From Bacillota bacterium (lineage in GTDB: Bacteria; Bacillota; Clostridia; Christensenellales; SZUA-584), in NCBI GenBank assembly GCA_023399095.1, contig JAEWQS010000077.1, forward strand, positions 1 to 64,000: a stretch of DNA of 64,000 nucleotides, read 5' to 3'. A program made the translations under genes and the position numbers. The notes beneath the pieces were generated by a model that worked only from the letters and a program-made list of their open reading frames with translations, was not told the origin of the DNA and did no database searches. Below, piece by piece: positions 42,121 through 52,069 of this stretch (the first letter of the stretch is position 1; each line of letters begins with the position of its first letter).

Positions 42121-43134
42121 ATGGCTTATACATATAAAGACGCAGGCGTCGATGTGGAGGCGGGCTATAAGGCGGTAAGCCTGATGAAGGAGCATGCGGC
42201 ATCCACATTCAATGACCATGTGCTTCAGGGGCTTGGTTCCTTCGGCGGCATGTACGACAACGGCAACGGTCAGGTGCTTGTGTCCGGTACGGATGGCGTG
42301 GGCACAAAGCTCAAGGCTGCGTTTGTGATGGACAAGCACGACACGGTCGGTATCGACTGTGTCGCCATGTGCGTGAACGATGTCGTCTGCCACGGCGCGA
42401 AACCGTTGTTTTTTCTCGACTATATCGCGACCGGCAAGCTGTATCCCAATATCGCTGCGGATATCGTCAAAGGCGTGGCGGCGGGTTGCCGCGAGGCGGG
42501 CTGTGCGCTCATCGGCGGTGAGACGGCGGAAATGCCGGGCTTCTACGACGCGGGTGAGTACGATATGGCCGGCTTTTGCGTTGGCAGCGTAGACAAAGAC
42601 AAGCTCGTAAACGGAAGCGGTATTGAAGCGGGCGATGTGCTCATCGGTCTTGGTTCATCGGGCATTCACAGCAACGGCTTTTCGCTCGTGCGTAAGCTTG
42701 TCCCTATGGACGCAAAATTGCTTTCCACATATATTGATTCTCTAGGTAGGACGATGGGAGAGGAGCTGCTAACTCCGACACGCATTTATGTCAAACCACT
42801 ATTGTCCCTGATGGAGCGTTTTGAGATAAAAGGCGCGGCGCATATCACGGGCGGCGGTTTTATTGAAAACATTCCGCGCATTCTGCCCGGTGGTCTTTGC
42901 GCACAGATTAAGCTCGGGAGCTGGGATATGCTACCCGTGTTTTCTCTGCTGGTCAGTGAAGCGAAGCTGAGCACCCGCGACGCATACAACACTTTTAACA
43001 TGGGCATCGGCATGGTGTTGGCTGTAAAACAGGACATTGCAGACATAGTGGTTTCTGCGGCTCAGGAATTGGGCGAAAAAGCGTTTGTGATCGGTCATGT
43101 GGCGGAAGGTGAGGGCGTACAGCTGTGCAAATAG
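42121..43134 (+). CDS. purM: AIR synthase (phosphoribosylformylglycinamidine cyclo-ligase)
   Basis: 337 residues, a member of the PurM/SelD/ThiL ATPase fold; it closes the imidazole ring to form [16 protein letters not shown] is the N-terminal glycine motif, [11 protein letters not shown] the metal site, and [11 protein letters not shown] the conserved acidic loop. AAGGAG precedes the ATG by seven bases. Its stop overlaps the purN start by about ten bases. Confidence 0.97.
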   Translation: MAYTYKDAGVDVEAGYKAVSLMKEHAASTFNDHVLQGLGSFGGMYDNGNGQVLVSGTDGVGTKLKAAFVMDKHDTVGIDCVAMCVNDVVCHGAKPLFFLDYIATGKLYPNIAADIVKGVAAGCREAGCALIGGETAEMPGFYDAGEYDMAGFCVGSVDKDKLVNGSGIEAGDVLIGLGSSGIHSNGFSLVRKLVPMDAKLLSTYIDSLGRTMGEELLTPTRIYVKPLLSLMERFEIKGAAHITGGGFIENIPRILPGGLCAQIKLGSWDMLPVFSLLVSEAKLSTRDAYNTFNMGIGMVLAVKQDIADIVVSAAQELGEKAFVIGHVAEGEGVQLCK

Positions 43135-43751
43135 ACAAGCTGGTCGTGATGGTATCGGGCGGCGGAACAAATTTCCAGTCTATACTGGATGCTTGTGCGG
43201 ACGGCCGCATCGGCGCGCGCGTGGTGGGCGTGGTGGCCAGCAAGCCGGGCGTCTATGCGCTGGAACGCGCGAAAAACGCAGGCGTTCCGGGTGTGGTGAT
43301 ATCTCCTAAGGATTATGAGAGCCAGCTTTCACACGATGAGGCCGTGATAAAAGCAATTGAAAGCTTTGGCGGCCAGGCGGTGGTGCTGGCGGGTTATATG
43401 TCGATACTCGGCTCCGCTCTGGTGAGCCGTTTTCCGATTATCAACATTCATCCGGCTTTGATTCCATCTTTTTGCGGCAAGGGTTATTACGGACGGCGTG
43501 TTCATGCCGCTGTGCTCGAATACGGCGCGAAGGTATCGGGTGCGACGGTGCATTTTGTGGACGAGGGCACGGATACCGGCCCTATTATCATGCAAAAATG
43601 CGTGGACGTGCTGGACGACGACACACCGGAAACGCTCGCTGCACGCATACTTGAGGTAGAACACGAGATACTCGTCAAGTCCGTCGCGCTGCTTTGCGCA
43701 GGGCGGCTGGAGCTTTGCGGCCGCCGCGTGCGGATAAATCCGGAATCATAA
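43125..43751 (+). CDS. purN: Phosphoribosylglycinamide formyltransferase
   Basis: 208 residues, normal for PurN, which formylates GAR with 10-formyl-[18 protein letters not shown] forms the substrate loop; the catalytic Asn and His lie in [11 protein letters not shown] and the Asp in GTDTGPI. It appears to start with GTG at 43125 inside the end of purM, giving tight coupling. Its end is followed by a palindromic GTAGGGGCG-type repeat before purH. Confidence 0.94.
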   Translation: MQIDKLVVMVSGGGTNFQSILDACADGRIGARVVGVVASKPGVYALERAKNAGVPGVVISPKDYESQLSHDEAVIKAIESFGGQAVVLAGYMSILGSALVSRFPIINIHPALIPSFCGKGYYGRRVHAAVLEYGAKVSGATVHFVDEGTDTGPIIMQKCVDVLDDDTPETLAARILEVEHEILVKSVALLCAGRLELCGRRVRINPES

Positions 43752-43759
43752 CGGAAACT

Positions 43760-43785
43760 GTAGGGGCGACCATTGGTCGCCCGTG
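43760..43785. repeat. GTAGGGGCG-type palindrome inside the pur operon
   Basis: GGGGCGACC and GGTCGCCC form a stem around ATT between purN and purH. The same GTAGGGGCG opening occurs at 21773. It is an intergenic repeat inside a transcribed unit and lacks a T-run, so it is unlikely to terminate. Confidence 0.7.
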
Positions 43786-43821
43786 ATAACCTATCAAGAA
43801 TATTATTTGGAGGTTTAACAT

Positions 43822-45354
43822 ATGAAAAGAGCTTTTTTGAGCGTGTTCGACAAAACTGGCGTTGTGGAATTCGCAAAAGGACTTGAAAGCCTTGGCTTCG
43901 AGCTTCTCTCAACAGGCGGCACACAGCGCGAGCTGGAACAGGCGGGCGTGAAGGTGACCAACGTGTCGGATATCACGGGCTTTCCCGAATGCCTTGACGG
44001 ACGCGTGAAAACGCTGCATCCCAATATTCACGCGGGTATACTCGCCATGCGCGGCAACGCGGATCATATGGCGCAGGTCGATAAGCTGGGCGTGGGGCTG
44101 ATCGACGTGGTGGCGGTCAATCTGTATCCGTTCAAGGCGACGATATCCAAGGAAGACGTCACGATGGAAGACGCAATTGAAAACATCGATATCGGCGGGC
44201 CGACCATGCTGCGCGCGGCGGCGAAGAACTGGCAGGACGTCGCATCAATTGTTGATCCCGCTGACTATGAGCGCGTACTCGGTGAACTCCAAAACGGCGG
44301 CATCACCAAAGAAACAAAGTTTGACCTGTGTGTTAAAGTGTTTGAGCATACAGCGGCATACGATGCGCTGATTTCAGCGTACTTGCGTGAACAAAACGGC
44401 GGCGGCTATCCCGAAAAGCTGACGCTCACATATGAGAAGGTTCAGGGCATGCGCTACGGTGAGAATCCGCACCAGAGCGCCGCATTTTATAAGGAACCGA
44501 TCGGCACCCATGGCACGCTCGCTGAAGCTCAGCAGCTTTGGGGCAAGGAGCTCTCTTTTAACAACATCAACGATACCAACGGCGCGCTGGATTGCCTGCG
44601 CGAGTTCGAGGATATCACCGTGGTGGCGTCCAAGCATGCCAACCCGTGCGGCGTGGGCAGCGCGGACACGCTCTACGATGCATACATGAAGGCGTACAGC
44701 GCCGACCCTGAATCTATATACGGCGGCATCGTCGCGGTGAACGCCGAGGTCGATAAAAAAACAGCCGAAGAGATGGTCAAGACATTCCTTGAGATCATCG
44801 TCGCGCCCGGTTTCGCGGACGACGCGCTTGAGGTGTTAAAGACAAAGAAGAACCTGCGATTGTTGCTGCTTGAAGACATATCAGCGAAGGTGAAGCCGAA
44901 CGCGATGGAACTCAAAAAGCCGCTGGGCGGCTTGTTGGTGCAGCAGATCGATACCCGGTTGTTCGAGGGCGAGCTTGTCACAGTGACAAAGCGAGTGCCC
45001 ACTGAAAAGGAGCTTGAAGACTTAAAGTTTGCATGGAAGATCGTTAAGCATATCAAATCCAATGGCATTTCGGTGGCTAAGGATCTAAAGACGTTGGGCT
45101 TAGGACCCGGACAGGTGTCGCGCATATGGGCGGCGGAAGCCGCTTTGCAGCGCGCAGGCGAGGATGTGAAGGGCGCGGTGCTCGCGTCCGATGCGTATTT
45201 CCCGTTTGACGACTGTGTGCGCCTTGCGGCGCAGTACGGCATCAGCGCGATCATACAGCCGGGCGGCAGCATCCGCGACGAAGATTCCATCAAAGCCTGT
45301 GACGAATTAGGCATCGCGATGGTGTTCACGGGTATGCGACATTTCAAACACTAA
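43822..45354 (+). CDS. purH: Bifunctional AICAR formyltransferase / IMP cyclohydrolase
   Basis: 510 residues, normal for PurH, which carries out the last two steps to IMP. The N-terminal cyclohydrolase (about 1-195) starts [16 protein letters not shown] and has the ALSTGG-like [11 protein letters not shown]. The formyltransferase part (about 200-510) contains [13 protein letters not shown] and [11 protein letters not shown], whose Lys-His pair is catalytic. ATG follows TTGGAGG. It lies 70 bases after purN across a repeat element, and purD follows ten bases later. Confidence 0.97.
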   Translation: MKRAFLSVFDKTGVVEFAKGLESLGFELLSTGGTQRELEQAGVKVTNVSDITGFPECLDGRVKTLHPNIHAGILAMRGNADHMAQVDKLGVGLIDVVAVNLYPFKATISKEDVTMEDAIENIDIGGPTMLRAAAKNWQDVASIVDPADYERVLGELQNGGITKETKFDLCVKVFEHTAAYDALISAYLREQNGGGYPEKLTLTYEKVQGMRYGENPHQSAAFYKEPIGTHGTLAEAQQLWGKELSFNNINDTNGALDCLREFEDITVVASKHANPCGVGSADTLYDAYMKAYSADPESIYGGIVAVNAEVDKKTAEEMVKTFLEIIVAPGFADDALEVLKTKKNLRLLLLEDISAKVKPNAMELKKPLGGLLVQQIDTRLFEGELVTVTKRVPTEKELEDLKFAWKIVKHIKSNGISVAKDLKTLGLGPGQVSRIWAAEAALQRAGEDVKGAVLASDAYFPFDDCVRLAAQYGISAIIQPGGSIRDEDSIKACDELGIAMVFTGMRHFKH

Positions 45355-45364
45355 GGAGCAAGGC

Positions 45365-46615
45365 ATGAAGATACTGGTGGTGGGCGGCGGTGGCCGCGAA
45401 CACGTGATCATATGGAAACTGAAACAGAATCAAAACATCGATGACATACATTGCGCACCCGGCAACGGCGGTATTGCACAGCTGGCGACTTGTGTGCCGA
45501 TACAGGCGACAGACATAGATGGAATCACGGAATACGCCAAGCAGCAGGGCTTCGATCTCGTGATCGTCGCGCCCGACGACCCGCTTTACATGGGGCTCGT
45601 GGATAAGCTGCAGGCGGAAAGCATCCGCGCATTCGGGCCCACCGCAGACGCAGCACGCATTGAGGGCAGCAAGGTCTATGCCAAATACCTGATGCAAAAG
45701 TACGGCATACCCACCGCGGCCTGCGAAGTGTTCGACGATTACGATAAGGCGGCGGCATACGTGAAAATCTGCAAAACGCCTGTCGTGGTCAAGGCGGACG
45801 GGCTTGCGCTTGGCAAGGGCGTGATCATCTGCCAGTCAGCGGATGAAGCGCTGGATGCGCTAAAAGAGATCATGGTGGATAAAGCATTTGGCGATGCGGG
45901 CAGCCGCGTGGTCATCGAGGAATTTCTCGAAGGGCCTGAGGTATCTGTGCTTGCGTTTTGCGATGGCAAAACAATTCTGCCCATGGAGAGTGCGCAGGAT
46001 CATAAACGCGCATACGACGGCGACAAAGGCCCCAATACGGGCGGTATGGGCACGTTCTCACCCAGCCCCAAATACACGGATGAAATTCGCAAAGTCGCGG
46101 AAGAGACGATTATTCGGCGTACGGTGGAAGCGCTTAATGCGGAGGGCGTTTGCTTCAAGGGGATTATATTCTTCGGGCTGATGCTCACAAAGGATGGCCC
46201 CAAGCTGCTCGAATACAATGCGCGTTTCGGTGATCCTGAAGCGCAGGTGGTGTTACCGCGTCTCAAAAACGATTTGCTTGAGATTTTTGATGCGGTGATT
46301 GACGGCACGCTGAATCAGATCACACTGAAATGGGACGAGAGAACCGCCGTTTGCGTGGTAATGGCATCGGGCGGCTATCCGGGCAAATATCCCAAGGGCG
46401 TGCTTATCGGCGGCCTTGAGAATGTTCGAGACGCTGTGGTTTATCACGCGGGCACGGCCTTGAAGGACGGCGCGTTTGTGACCAACGGGGGTCGCGTGCT
46501 GGGCATTACGGCACTCGGCAACGATATACCTGACGCGCGGCAAAAAGCGTACGGCGAGTTAAGCAAGGTGCACTTCGACGGTGCGCAATACCGTACGGAC
46601 ATCGGTATCAAATAG
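45365..46615 (+). CDS. purD: Phosphoribosylamine-glycine ligase
   Basis: 416 residues, normal for monofunctional PurD, an ATP-grasp ligase joining phosphoribosylamine and glycine. MKILVVGGGGREHVI is the family start; VVVKADGLALGKGV is the ATP-grasp loop and MGTFSPSPKYTDE the characteristic central stretch. It is the last gene of the cluster purE-C-F-M-N-H-D; purK, purS/Q/L and purB are not in the window. A terminator closes the operon. Confidence 0.97.
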   Translation: MKILVVGGGGREHVIIWKLKQNQNIDDIHCAPGNGGIAQLATCVPIQATDIDGITEYAKQQGFDLVIVAPDDPLYMGLVDKLQAESIRAFGPTADAARIEGSKVYAKYLMQKYGIPTAACEVFDDYDKAAAYVKICKTPVVVKADGLALGKGVIICQSADEALDALKEIMVDKAFGDAGSRVVIEEFLEGPEVSVLAFCDGKTILPMESAQDHKRAYDGDKGPNTGGMGTFSPSPKYTDEIRKVAEETIIRRTVEALNAEGVCFKGIIFFGLMLTKDGPKLLEYNARFGDPEAQVVLPRLKNDLLEIFDAVIDGTLNQITLKWDERTAVCVVMASGGYPGKYPKGVLIGGLENVRDAVVYHAGTALKDGAFVTNGGRVLGITALGNDIPDARQKAYGELSKVHFDGAQYRTDIGIK

Positions 46616-46643
46616 ACGGACTTATAATCGAATATGAGGCCAA

Positions 46644-46672
46644 GGCGGGTGTTTCACCCGTCTTTGTTGTTT
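46644..46672 (+). terminator. Intrinsic terminator of the pur operon
   Basis: GGCGGGTG (46644-46651) pairs with CACCCGTC (46655-46662, one G-T pair) over a three-base loop; a T-rich stretch follows. Confidence 0.82.
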
Positions 46673-46688
46673 CTCGGCAAAAGCGTCC

Positions 46689-47126
46689 TGTCACCTCGAA
46701 CATGTCGAGAGGTCCCACGGCTAAGAGCATAAGAACATGGGATACTGGTCCATTTCATAGTCGACAAGCTCAGCATGACAGTCGCTCTGAAAGTGTGGCA
46801 TATGCCCACTTCTTTCACATCGAGCTTACCGAGAGGTCCCACGACTAAGAGCATAAGAACATGGGATACTGGTCCATTTCATAGTCGACAAGCTCAGCAT
46901 GACAAGCGCAATGCATGGCTAAGAGCGTTCAGTCACCTCGAACTTGCCGAGAGGTCCCACGACTAAGAACACAAAACATGGGATGCATCGACAAGCTCAG
47001 CATGACAAGCGCAATGCATAGCTAAGAGCGTTCTGTCACCTCTAGCTTGTCGAGAGGTCCCACGGTTTAGAGAGCCAAACCATGGGATGCAAATCCGTTT
47101 CTCAGTCGCCAGGCTCGGCATAACAA
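46689..47126. repeat. Tandem array of four palindromic intergenic repeat units
   Basis: The 615-base gap after purD contains no gene but four related units: 46689-46780, 46812-46904, about 46930-47006 and about 47034-47126. Each begins like GTCACCTCGAACTTGTCGAG and passes through AGGTCCCACG. A mirrored CATGGGAT follows, and the unit ends CGACAAGCTCAGCATGACA, which is roughly the reverse complement of its start; each unit can therefore fold into one long imperfect hairpin. Units 2-3 and 3-4 are joined by an almost identical 26-base linker (AGCGCAATGCAT...GAGCGTTC), showing that unit plus linker was duplicated. Unit 3 has lost its central part. A single relative lies at 61165. Confidence 0.85.
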
Positions 47127-47231
47127 TGATTCATTTGCCGTGATCTGTTTATTTTACACATATATTGTTTGATAATAAACCTCTCATGCTGTATGCTTAG
47201 AATGATCGGCAGCAATTTAAGGAGCGTATAC

Positions 47232-48113
47232 ATGCCAAGAATTTTGAGTGTGCTCATGCGTACACATATCAGGCTCGTTAAACCCATTCTAAAAAAATTC
47301 AGCATACAAACCGCAAGAGCATTTCAGGATAATCTTGGCGATATGGAAGCAAAATCGATGGCATCAAAGGTCAATTTTGAGCCTGTTGAGTTTGATGCTT
47401 TCGATGCTTGTTTTGTGTCTCCAAAGGGCAAAGCGCAGGACTGCAATGTCGTCCTGTATTTGCACGGCGGCGGATATGTGGCCGGTAATATTGCATACGC
47501 CCGCGGCTTTGCGAGCATACTGGCGGTGGAGACAAATCGGTTTGTGCTGGCCGTGGCTTACCGGCTTGCGCCCGAGAATCCGTTCCCTGCGGCTGTGGAG
47601 GACGCGTATTGTGCTTATCAATATCTGATCGAATCAGGGTACAAGGCCGAGAATATCTCGCTCGTGGGTGAATCCGCAGGAGGCGGGCTGATATTCGCGC
47701 TATGCTTAAAGCTTAAACAAGCGGGGTTGCCGCTCCCAAATGCACTGGTAGGTATATCTCCGTGGACCGACTTGACATTCAGCGGCGAATCCTATAAAAC
47801 CAATAATAAGAAGGATCCCACGCTTTCGGAGCAGGTGCTGCGCAGCCACGCACAGGCTTATGCGGCAGGGCAGGAGGAAAACCCGCTTGTGTCGCCTGTT
47901 TTCGGCAAACTTGACGGCATGCCACGCTCGCTGATTTGTGTGGGCAGCTGTGAGCTGCTGCTGGACGATGCGAAAATGCTGGCTGAGCGGCTCAAAGAAG
48001 CCGGAAGCCCGTGTGAATTGATTATAGAGGATGGTATGTGGCACGTGTACGTGCTGTTTAAGATACCCGAGGCCATAGAGACCTTGAAGAAAATTGCCGC
48101 TTTCTTGGAGTGA
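47232..48113 (+). CDS. Alpha/beta hydrolase, HSL-type esterase
   Basis: 293 residues of the hormone-sensitive-lipase esterase family. The oxyanion motif HGGGY is at 78-82 and the nucleophile Ser148 lies in GESAGG (146-151); the acid Asp and His should be in the ELLLDDAKML and GMWHVY segments near the end. The start is ATG 47232 with AAGGAG seven bases upstream; open codons extend upstream but lack a ribosome binding site. It is followed four bases later by an acyltransferase-like gene and then a zinc-ribbon membrane protein. I recall this three-gene set from other clostridia, possibly for making or cutting an ester. The substrate is unknown. Confidence 0.9.
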   Translation: MPRILSVLMRTHIRLVKPILKKFSIQTARAFQDNLGDMEAKSMASKVNFEPVEFDAFDACFVSPKGKAQDCNVVLYLHGGGYVAGNIAYARGFASILAVETNRFVLAVAYRLAPENPFPAAVEDAYCAYQYLIESGYKAENISLVGESAGGGLIFALCLKLKQAGLPLPNALVGISPWTDLTFSGESYKTNNKKDPTLSEQVLRSHAQAYAAGQEENPLVSPVFGKLDGMPRSLICVGSCELLLDDAKMLAERLKEAGSPCELIIEDGMWHVYVLFKIPEAIETLKKIAAFLE

Positions 48114-48116
48114 TAT

Positions 48117-49409
48117 ATGAGCAGCAGTGATAAACAACATAAGAAATGGATGAAGCTTGATAACGCCGCGAAGATATACCCTGCGGCCAAAAAACGCAAC
48201 TGGAAGGCGCTGTTCCGTCTTTCAGCCGACCTCTCGGAGGAGATTGAACCTGCGATATTGGAAGAAGCGCTGACATCGACGCTCGCCCGTTTTCCGGGCT
48301 TCGCGCTGAAGCTTAAACGCGGCCTTTTCTGGTATTACCTTGAGCACAACGAAGGTCAGCCGGATTTAAGGCAGGACGAAGCCTATCCGTGTGCGCATAT
48401 GAACTTTGAAGAGAACAAGGGCTTTATGTTTCGCGTGCTGTATTATAAGCACCGAATTGCTGTGGAAATCTTTCACGCGCTGACGGATGGCACGGGCGGG
48501 CTGTGCTTTTTAAAAACGCTGGTGGCGGAGTATCTGCGCCTAAAATACGGCGCCGACATACCAAGAGATAATGAGATACTCGATTGCTGTGCGATTCCTG
48601 CTCCGGATGAGACCGAGGATGCATATCTGAAATTCGCCAAGAATATCAAGCGTACACGCCGTGAGCCCAATGCGTATTTCATCAAAGGCACCAAGGAAAG
48701 CGACGGCTTTAACAACGTCACAACAGGCATGATTCCGGTGGGTGAGGTGATAGCGCGCGCCAAGGAAAAAAACGTGTCTCTCACAGACTATATTACCGCA
48801 GCATTGATTATGGCTGTTGATAAGCTTCAGCGTAAAGCCGTCAAAAACGAAAAGCGTATGAAGCCCGTTAAAATTTGCATTCCGATTAATCTGCGCCGGT
48901 TTTACCCGACCAACACGATGCGCAACTTTGCCAGCTATGTGAACCCCGGCATAGATCCCAAATACGGTACATATAGCTTTGAAGAGGTGCTGACGGCGGT
49001 GCATCACTATATGCGCAGCGAAGTGACGGAAAAGCTGCTGGGTGCCAAGATATCCACGAATGTGCGGTCGGAATCGATGCGTGTGCTGCGGGTCACGCCG
49101 CTGTTCATAAAGAACATCGCTATGAAACTGACATTTAACCTTGTCGGAGACCGCAAAAGCTCCACCAGCATTTCCAATCTCGGCAATGTGAAGCTGCCGC
49201 CGCAGATGGCGGCGTATGTGACACGCATGGATTTCATACTGGGGCCGCTTTCGCGCAACCGAATTGTGTGCGGCGCGCTTTCATATAACGGCACGCTTAT
49301 GCTCAACTTTGTGAGGACAATAAAGGAAAATACGCTGGAGAGAGAGTTTTTCCGTTATCTGGTGAAGCTTGGTGTCCCGGTCAAGATCGAAAGCAATCAA
49401 AGATGGTAG
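48117..49409 (+). CDS. Condensation-fold acyltransferase-like protein
   Basis: 430 residues. The protein resembles alcohol acetyltransferases and non-ribosomal-peptide condensation domains: HALTDG (H120, D124, G125) matches the catalytic HxxxDG core, preceded by Phe instead of a second His. A later stretch near VSLTDYITAALIMAV and the SISNLGNVKLPP segment correspond to the second half of the two-lobed CoA-acyltransferase fold. The likely reaction is transfer of an acyl group from CoA to a hydroxyl compound, but neither donor nor acceptor can be read. It is the middle of the three-gene operon starting with an esterase at 47232. Confidence 0.8.
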   Translation: MSSSDKQHKKWMKLDNAAKIYPAAKKRNWKALFRLSADLSEEIEPAILEEALTSTLARFPGFALKLKRGLFWYYLEHNEGQPDLRQDEAYPCAHMNFEENKGFMFRVLYYKHRIAVEIFHALTDGTGGLCFLKTLVAEYLRLKYGADIPRDNEILDCCAIPAPDETEDAYLKFAKNIKRTRREPNAYFIKGTKESDGFNNVTTGMIPVGEVIARAKEKNVSLTDYITAALIMAVDKLQRKAVKNEKRMKPVKICIPINLRRFYPTNTMRNFASYVNPGIDPKYGTYSFEEVLTAVHHYMRSEVTEKLLGAKISTNVRSESMRVLRVTPLFIKNIAMKLTFNLVGDRKSSTSISNLGNVKLPPQMAAYVTRMDFILGPLSRNRIVCGALSYNGTLMLNFVRTIKENTLEREFFRYLVKLGVPVKIESNQRW

Positions 49410-49428
49410 AATGGAGAGGATAAGATAT

Positions 49429-50133
49429 ATGTCTTACTGTGTGAATTGCGGTGTTGAGCTCGAGAAGAGCGAAAAATATTGCCCGCTCTGCAATGTGGAG
49501 GTGCTAAACCCCAAAGCGCCATGGCAGGAGCCTATGGAACGGCCATATCCGCGCTACCTTGAGACGCTTGTCCACCGCATTGACCGCCGATATTTTGCGA
49601 CACTTGCAGGGCTCATTTTGATGATCCCAATTATGATCACCATTCTGCTTGATATACTGGACGGAAACGGCGTGTCATGGTCGGCCTACATCGTGGGGGC
49701 GATGGCGCTGCTCTTCATATTTATCGTGTTTCCGTTCTATTTCAAGCGCTACCATACGGTCACGTTTTTGTCGGTCAACTGTGCCGCGATTTTGCTTTAT
49801 CTGCTGTTTATTGAGAGAATGAACGGAGGCAATTGGTTTGTAGGGATCGGGCTCCCGGTGACAGTGGCGGCAAGCATCGGCATCATCATTCTCGCGCTGC
49901 TGTTCACGAGAAAGGACATGACAATACTCAAAAAGAGCGCAAGTATATTTTTCGCTTTGGGTCTGTTTGTGCTTATCGTCGAAGTGATTATCCGATTAAA
50001 CGAGACGGCACCTTTTGACCTCAAATGGTCATTTTACGCGTTGATTCCCTTTGCGATACTCGGTGTAGCGGCGATGATACTTGAACACCGCAAGAATTTC
50101 AAAGAGGAAATACGTCGGCGATTATTCTACTGA
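49429..50133 (+). CDS. Zinc-ribbon membrane protein (DUF6320-like)
   Basis: 234 residues. A CxxC zinc ribbon opens the protein (C4, C7, C18, C21: YCVNCGVELEKSEKYCPLC). After a Pro-rich linker, about six membrane helices fill 55-220, ending in a basic tail. From memory it resembles a domain family called DUF6320 that accompanies acyltransferase-like and hydrolase genes; I did not check this. I place the start at ATG 49429 behind GGAGAGGA; codons further upstream belong to the end of the previous gene in another frame. The role in the operon is unknown, perhaps a membrane scaffold or flippase. Confidence 0.75.
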   Translation: MSYCVNCGVELEKSEKYCPLCNVEVLNPKAPWQEPMERPYPRYLETLVHRIDRRYFATLAGLILMIPIMITILLDILDGNGVSWSAYIVGAMALLFIFIVFPFYFKRYHTVTFLSVNCAAILLYLLFIERMNGGNWFVGIGLPVTVAASIGIIILALLFTRKDMTILKKSASIFFALGLFVLIVEVIIRLNETAPFDLKWSFYALIPFAILGVAAMILEHRKNFKEEIRRRLFY

Positions 50134-50148
50134 TAGAAGTGGGGACGT

Positions 50149-50664
50149 ATGATGCATTCATCGTTGTTGACAGTCATCAAAGACCAGACACAAAAATCGC
50201 TTTGGAGCGTACACAATGTGATGGACTGTATTCCGAACAATATATGGGGCAGGCTTTACTGTGGTACGCCGCTTTGGAAACATGTTTACCACACGCTGCA
50301 TTCGCTTGATCGCTGCTATATAAACCCGTATGTATACAAGGAGCCCAAATTTCATGTAGATGGTCTGAATGATCTCAATACACTAACCATAGAATTCTTA
50401 TCCCGTGATACACTTAAAGAATACGCAAATCAAGTGGAAGGAAAAATAAACGCCTTTCTTAATACGTTCGCAGAAGAGCAATTATCAGAGAAACCCGAAC
50501 AGTGTCCTTTCATACGCTTCCAATTGATACTCGCTCAGCATCGTCATCTGGATATGCACATCGGCATGATAATGGGCTTTGTAGTTGCGGAGACGGGACG
50601 CTGGCCCAAGGTGCTTGGACTCATGGATGATATCAAAACGCGTGAAGCGTGCGTGTACGATTAA
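50149..50664 (+). CDS. DinB-like protein
   Basis: 171 residues, all-helical, with the size and histidine placement of DinB/YfiT-type four-helix proteins: a His near the start of a helix (VYHTLHSLDR, about 44-53) and a later pair in QHRHLDMHIGM. DinB proteins bind a divalent metal with three histidines, and some are thiol-dependent transferases or hydrolases. No closer function can be assigned. It follows the zinc-ribbon gene by 15 bases and precedes a metallo-hydrolase by 21 bases, so all are probably in one transcription unit. Confidence 0.75.
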   Translation: MMHSSLLTVIKDQTQKSLWSVHNVMDCIPNNIWGRLYCGTPLWKHVYHTLHSLDRCYINPYVYKEPKFHVDGLNDLNTLTIEFLSRDTLKEYANQVEGKINAFLNTFAEEQLSEKPEQCPFIRFQLILAQHRHLDMHIGMIMGFVVAETGRWPKVLGLMDDIKTREACVYD

Positions 50665-50685
50665 CGTTCGAAGGGAGAGAGCCTT

Positions 50686-51342
50686 ATGAATGTGACAAGA
50701 CTTTTGGGAACGTCATGGCTAGCTCACGATGGCAAAACAGGAATTATTGTTGATGCGGCCAGAAAGGGGCAGGCGCAAGCCATAAAAAAAAGGTTAGAAC
50801 CGCTGGGGCTGACAATCCCGCTGCTTTTTCTCACGCATACGCACTTCGACCACACGGGATGTGCGGCAGCATTGCAGGAATATGCAGACGCCAAGGTCAT
50901 CGTCGGCGCTGCGGAAGCAGATTGCTTGAAGCAAGGCTATACACCCGTGCCTAAGGGCACTTTTGTGGTTACCCGTGTTATTTCTGATGCGGGGCACAAT
51001 CTGACGCCCAAACAGACGGAATACTATGATGCGGTTACACACGACATTGTACCCATAGCTATGGCGCGTGATCTCAGTGAATTCGGATTTGATGCGCAAG
51101 CTGTGCCGCTGGGCGGACACACAGCTGGATCAATCGGTCTGCACATTGGAGAGCATTTCTTCGCTGGTGATACGGTGTTCGGTGTCGGCGGCGTGCTGTA
51201 TCCGCCATTCGCGGACTGTCCCGATGCGATTCAAACAGCGTGGGAGAGGATTCTCGCTACGGAAGCAAAGTATATCTGCCCGGGGCATGGAAGAATGCTG
51301 AGCAGAGATAGGCTGGAGAAGCAGTATCAGGCGCGATATTAA
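50686..51342 (+). CDS. Metallo-beta-lactamase-fold hydrolase
   Basis: 218 residues of the glyoxalase-II-like MBL superfamily. The metal motif THTHFDHTG gives H51, H53, D55 and H56; further ligands are the His of LGGHTAGS, the Asp of FAGDTVFG and the His of CPGHGRM. These proteins hydrolyse thioesters, lactones or similar small substrates; the type cannot be chosen from the sequence. AAGGGAGAG precedes the ATG. It shares a unit with the DinB-like gene upstream. Confidence 0.88.
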   Translation: MNVTRLLGTSWLAHDGKTGIIVDAARKGQAQAIKKRLEPLGLTIPLLFLTHTHFDHTGCAAALQEYADAKVIVGAAEADCLKQGYTPVPKGTFVVTRVISDAGHNLTPKQTEYYDAVTHDIVPIAMARDLSEFGFDAQAVPLGGHTAGSIGLHIGEHFFAGDTVFGVGGVLYPPFADCPDAIQTAWERILATEAKYICPGHGRMLSRDRLEKQYQARY

Positions 51343-51372
51343 CAGATATAATCTATAGGAAGAAGGATGCAT

Positions 51373-51858
51373 ATGAAATTATATATCAAGCAGAAAGTCT
51401 TATCCTGGACAGATAAATTTACCATCAAGGATGACACGGAGCAAGACAAGTATATGGTTGAAGGTGAACTGTTTTCTTGGGGTAAAAAACTACATGTGAA
51501 GGATATGACAGGACGAGAGGCCGCATTTATACAGCAAAAAGTGTGGAGCTTTTTGCCTCGCTTTTTTGTGTTTGTTGACGGACGGCAAATTGCTGAGATT
51601 GTCAAGCAATTCACTTTCTTACGCCCCAAATACAGCATCGCCGGTTTGAATTGGGAAATAGAAGGTGATTTTATGGCACATAACTATCAAATCACACAAA
51701 ACGGCCGATTGGTGGTGACCATACACAAGGAATGGCTGACATGGGGAGATTGTTATGTGCTTGATATTGAATCTGAACAGGATGAAATTTTTGCGCTCGC
51801 CGTGGTACTGGCTATCGATTGCGTGATGGCGGCACAGGCAGCATCGACAAGCAACTAA
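51373..51858 (+). CDS. LURP-one-related (Tubby-like) protein
   Basis: 161 residues. It resembles LURP-one-related proteins, which share a beta-barrel fold with Tubby C-terminal domains and bind membrane lipids or ligands. Hallmarks are the repeated strand pattern YIKQKVLSWTDKFTIKD..., KKLHVKD and the Trp-rich VWSFLPRFFVFVDGR. I place the start at ATG 51373, since AAGGA lies directly before the alternative ATG at 51367. The role in bacteria is unknown. Confidence 0.78.
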   Translation: MKLYIKQKVLSWTDKFTIKDDTEQDKYMVEGELFSWGKKLHVKDMTGREAAFIQQKVWSFLPRFFVFVDGRQIAEIVKQFTFLRPKYSIAGLNWEIEGDFMAHNYQITQNGRLVVTIHKEWLTWGDCYVLDIESEQDEIFALAVVLAIDCVMAAQAASTSN

Positions 51859-51925
51859 CGCAGCCACTTTTCAGCCCCATAAGCAGCAGGCTTATAACGA
51901 GATTATCACATTTAACTATCGATTT

Positions 51926-51975
51926 GACTCCCTCTGAGGAGGGAGCTGGCTGCGTAGCAGACTGAGGGAGAGATT
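51926..51975. repeat. CTCCCTC...GAGGGAG palindromic repeat
   Basis: The 274-base gap between convergent genes contains a nested palindrome, GACTCCCTCTGAGG then GGGAGCTGGCTGCGTAGCAG and CTGAGGGAG. Similar elements are common in clostridial intergenic regions, in my recollection. No gene is seen in this gap. Confidence 0.65.
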
Positions 51976-52069
51976 TCATACACTCCAGCATTAACGCATG
52001 CAACAAGGCCGCAGTGTAGATAGCACTATTGATTTATCCGATGTGTCGCCCGCTCTTGATATAGAGCCA

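Noticed and set aside
46689..47126. CRISPR array
   Set aside because: Units are palindromic, 75-95 bases long and unequal, and the linkers are repeated rather than unique spacers. No cas gene is near.
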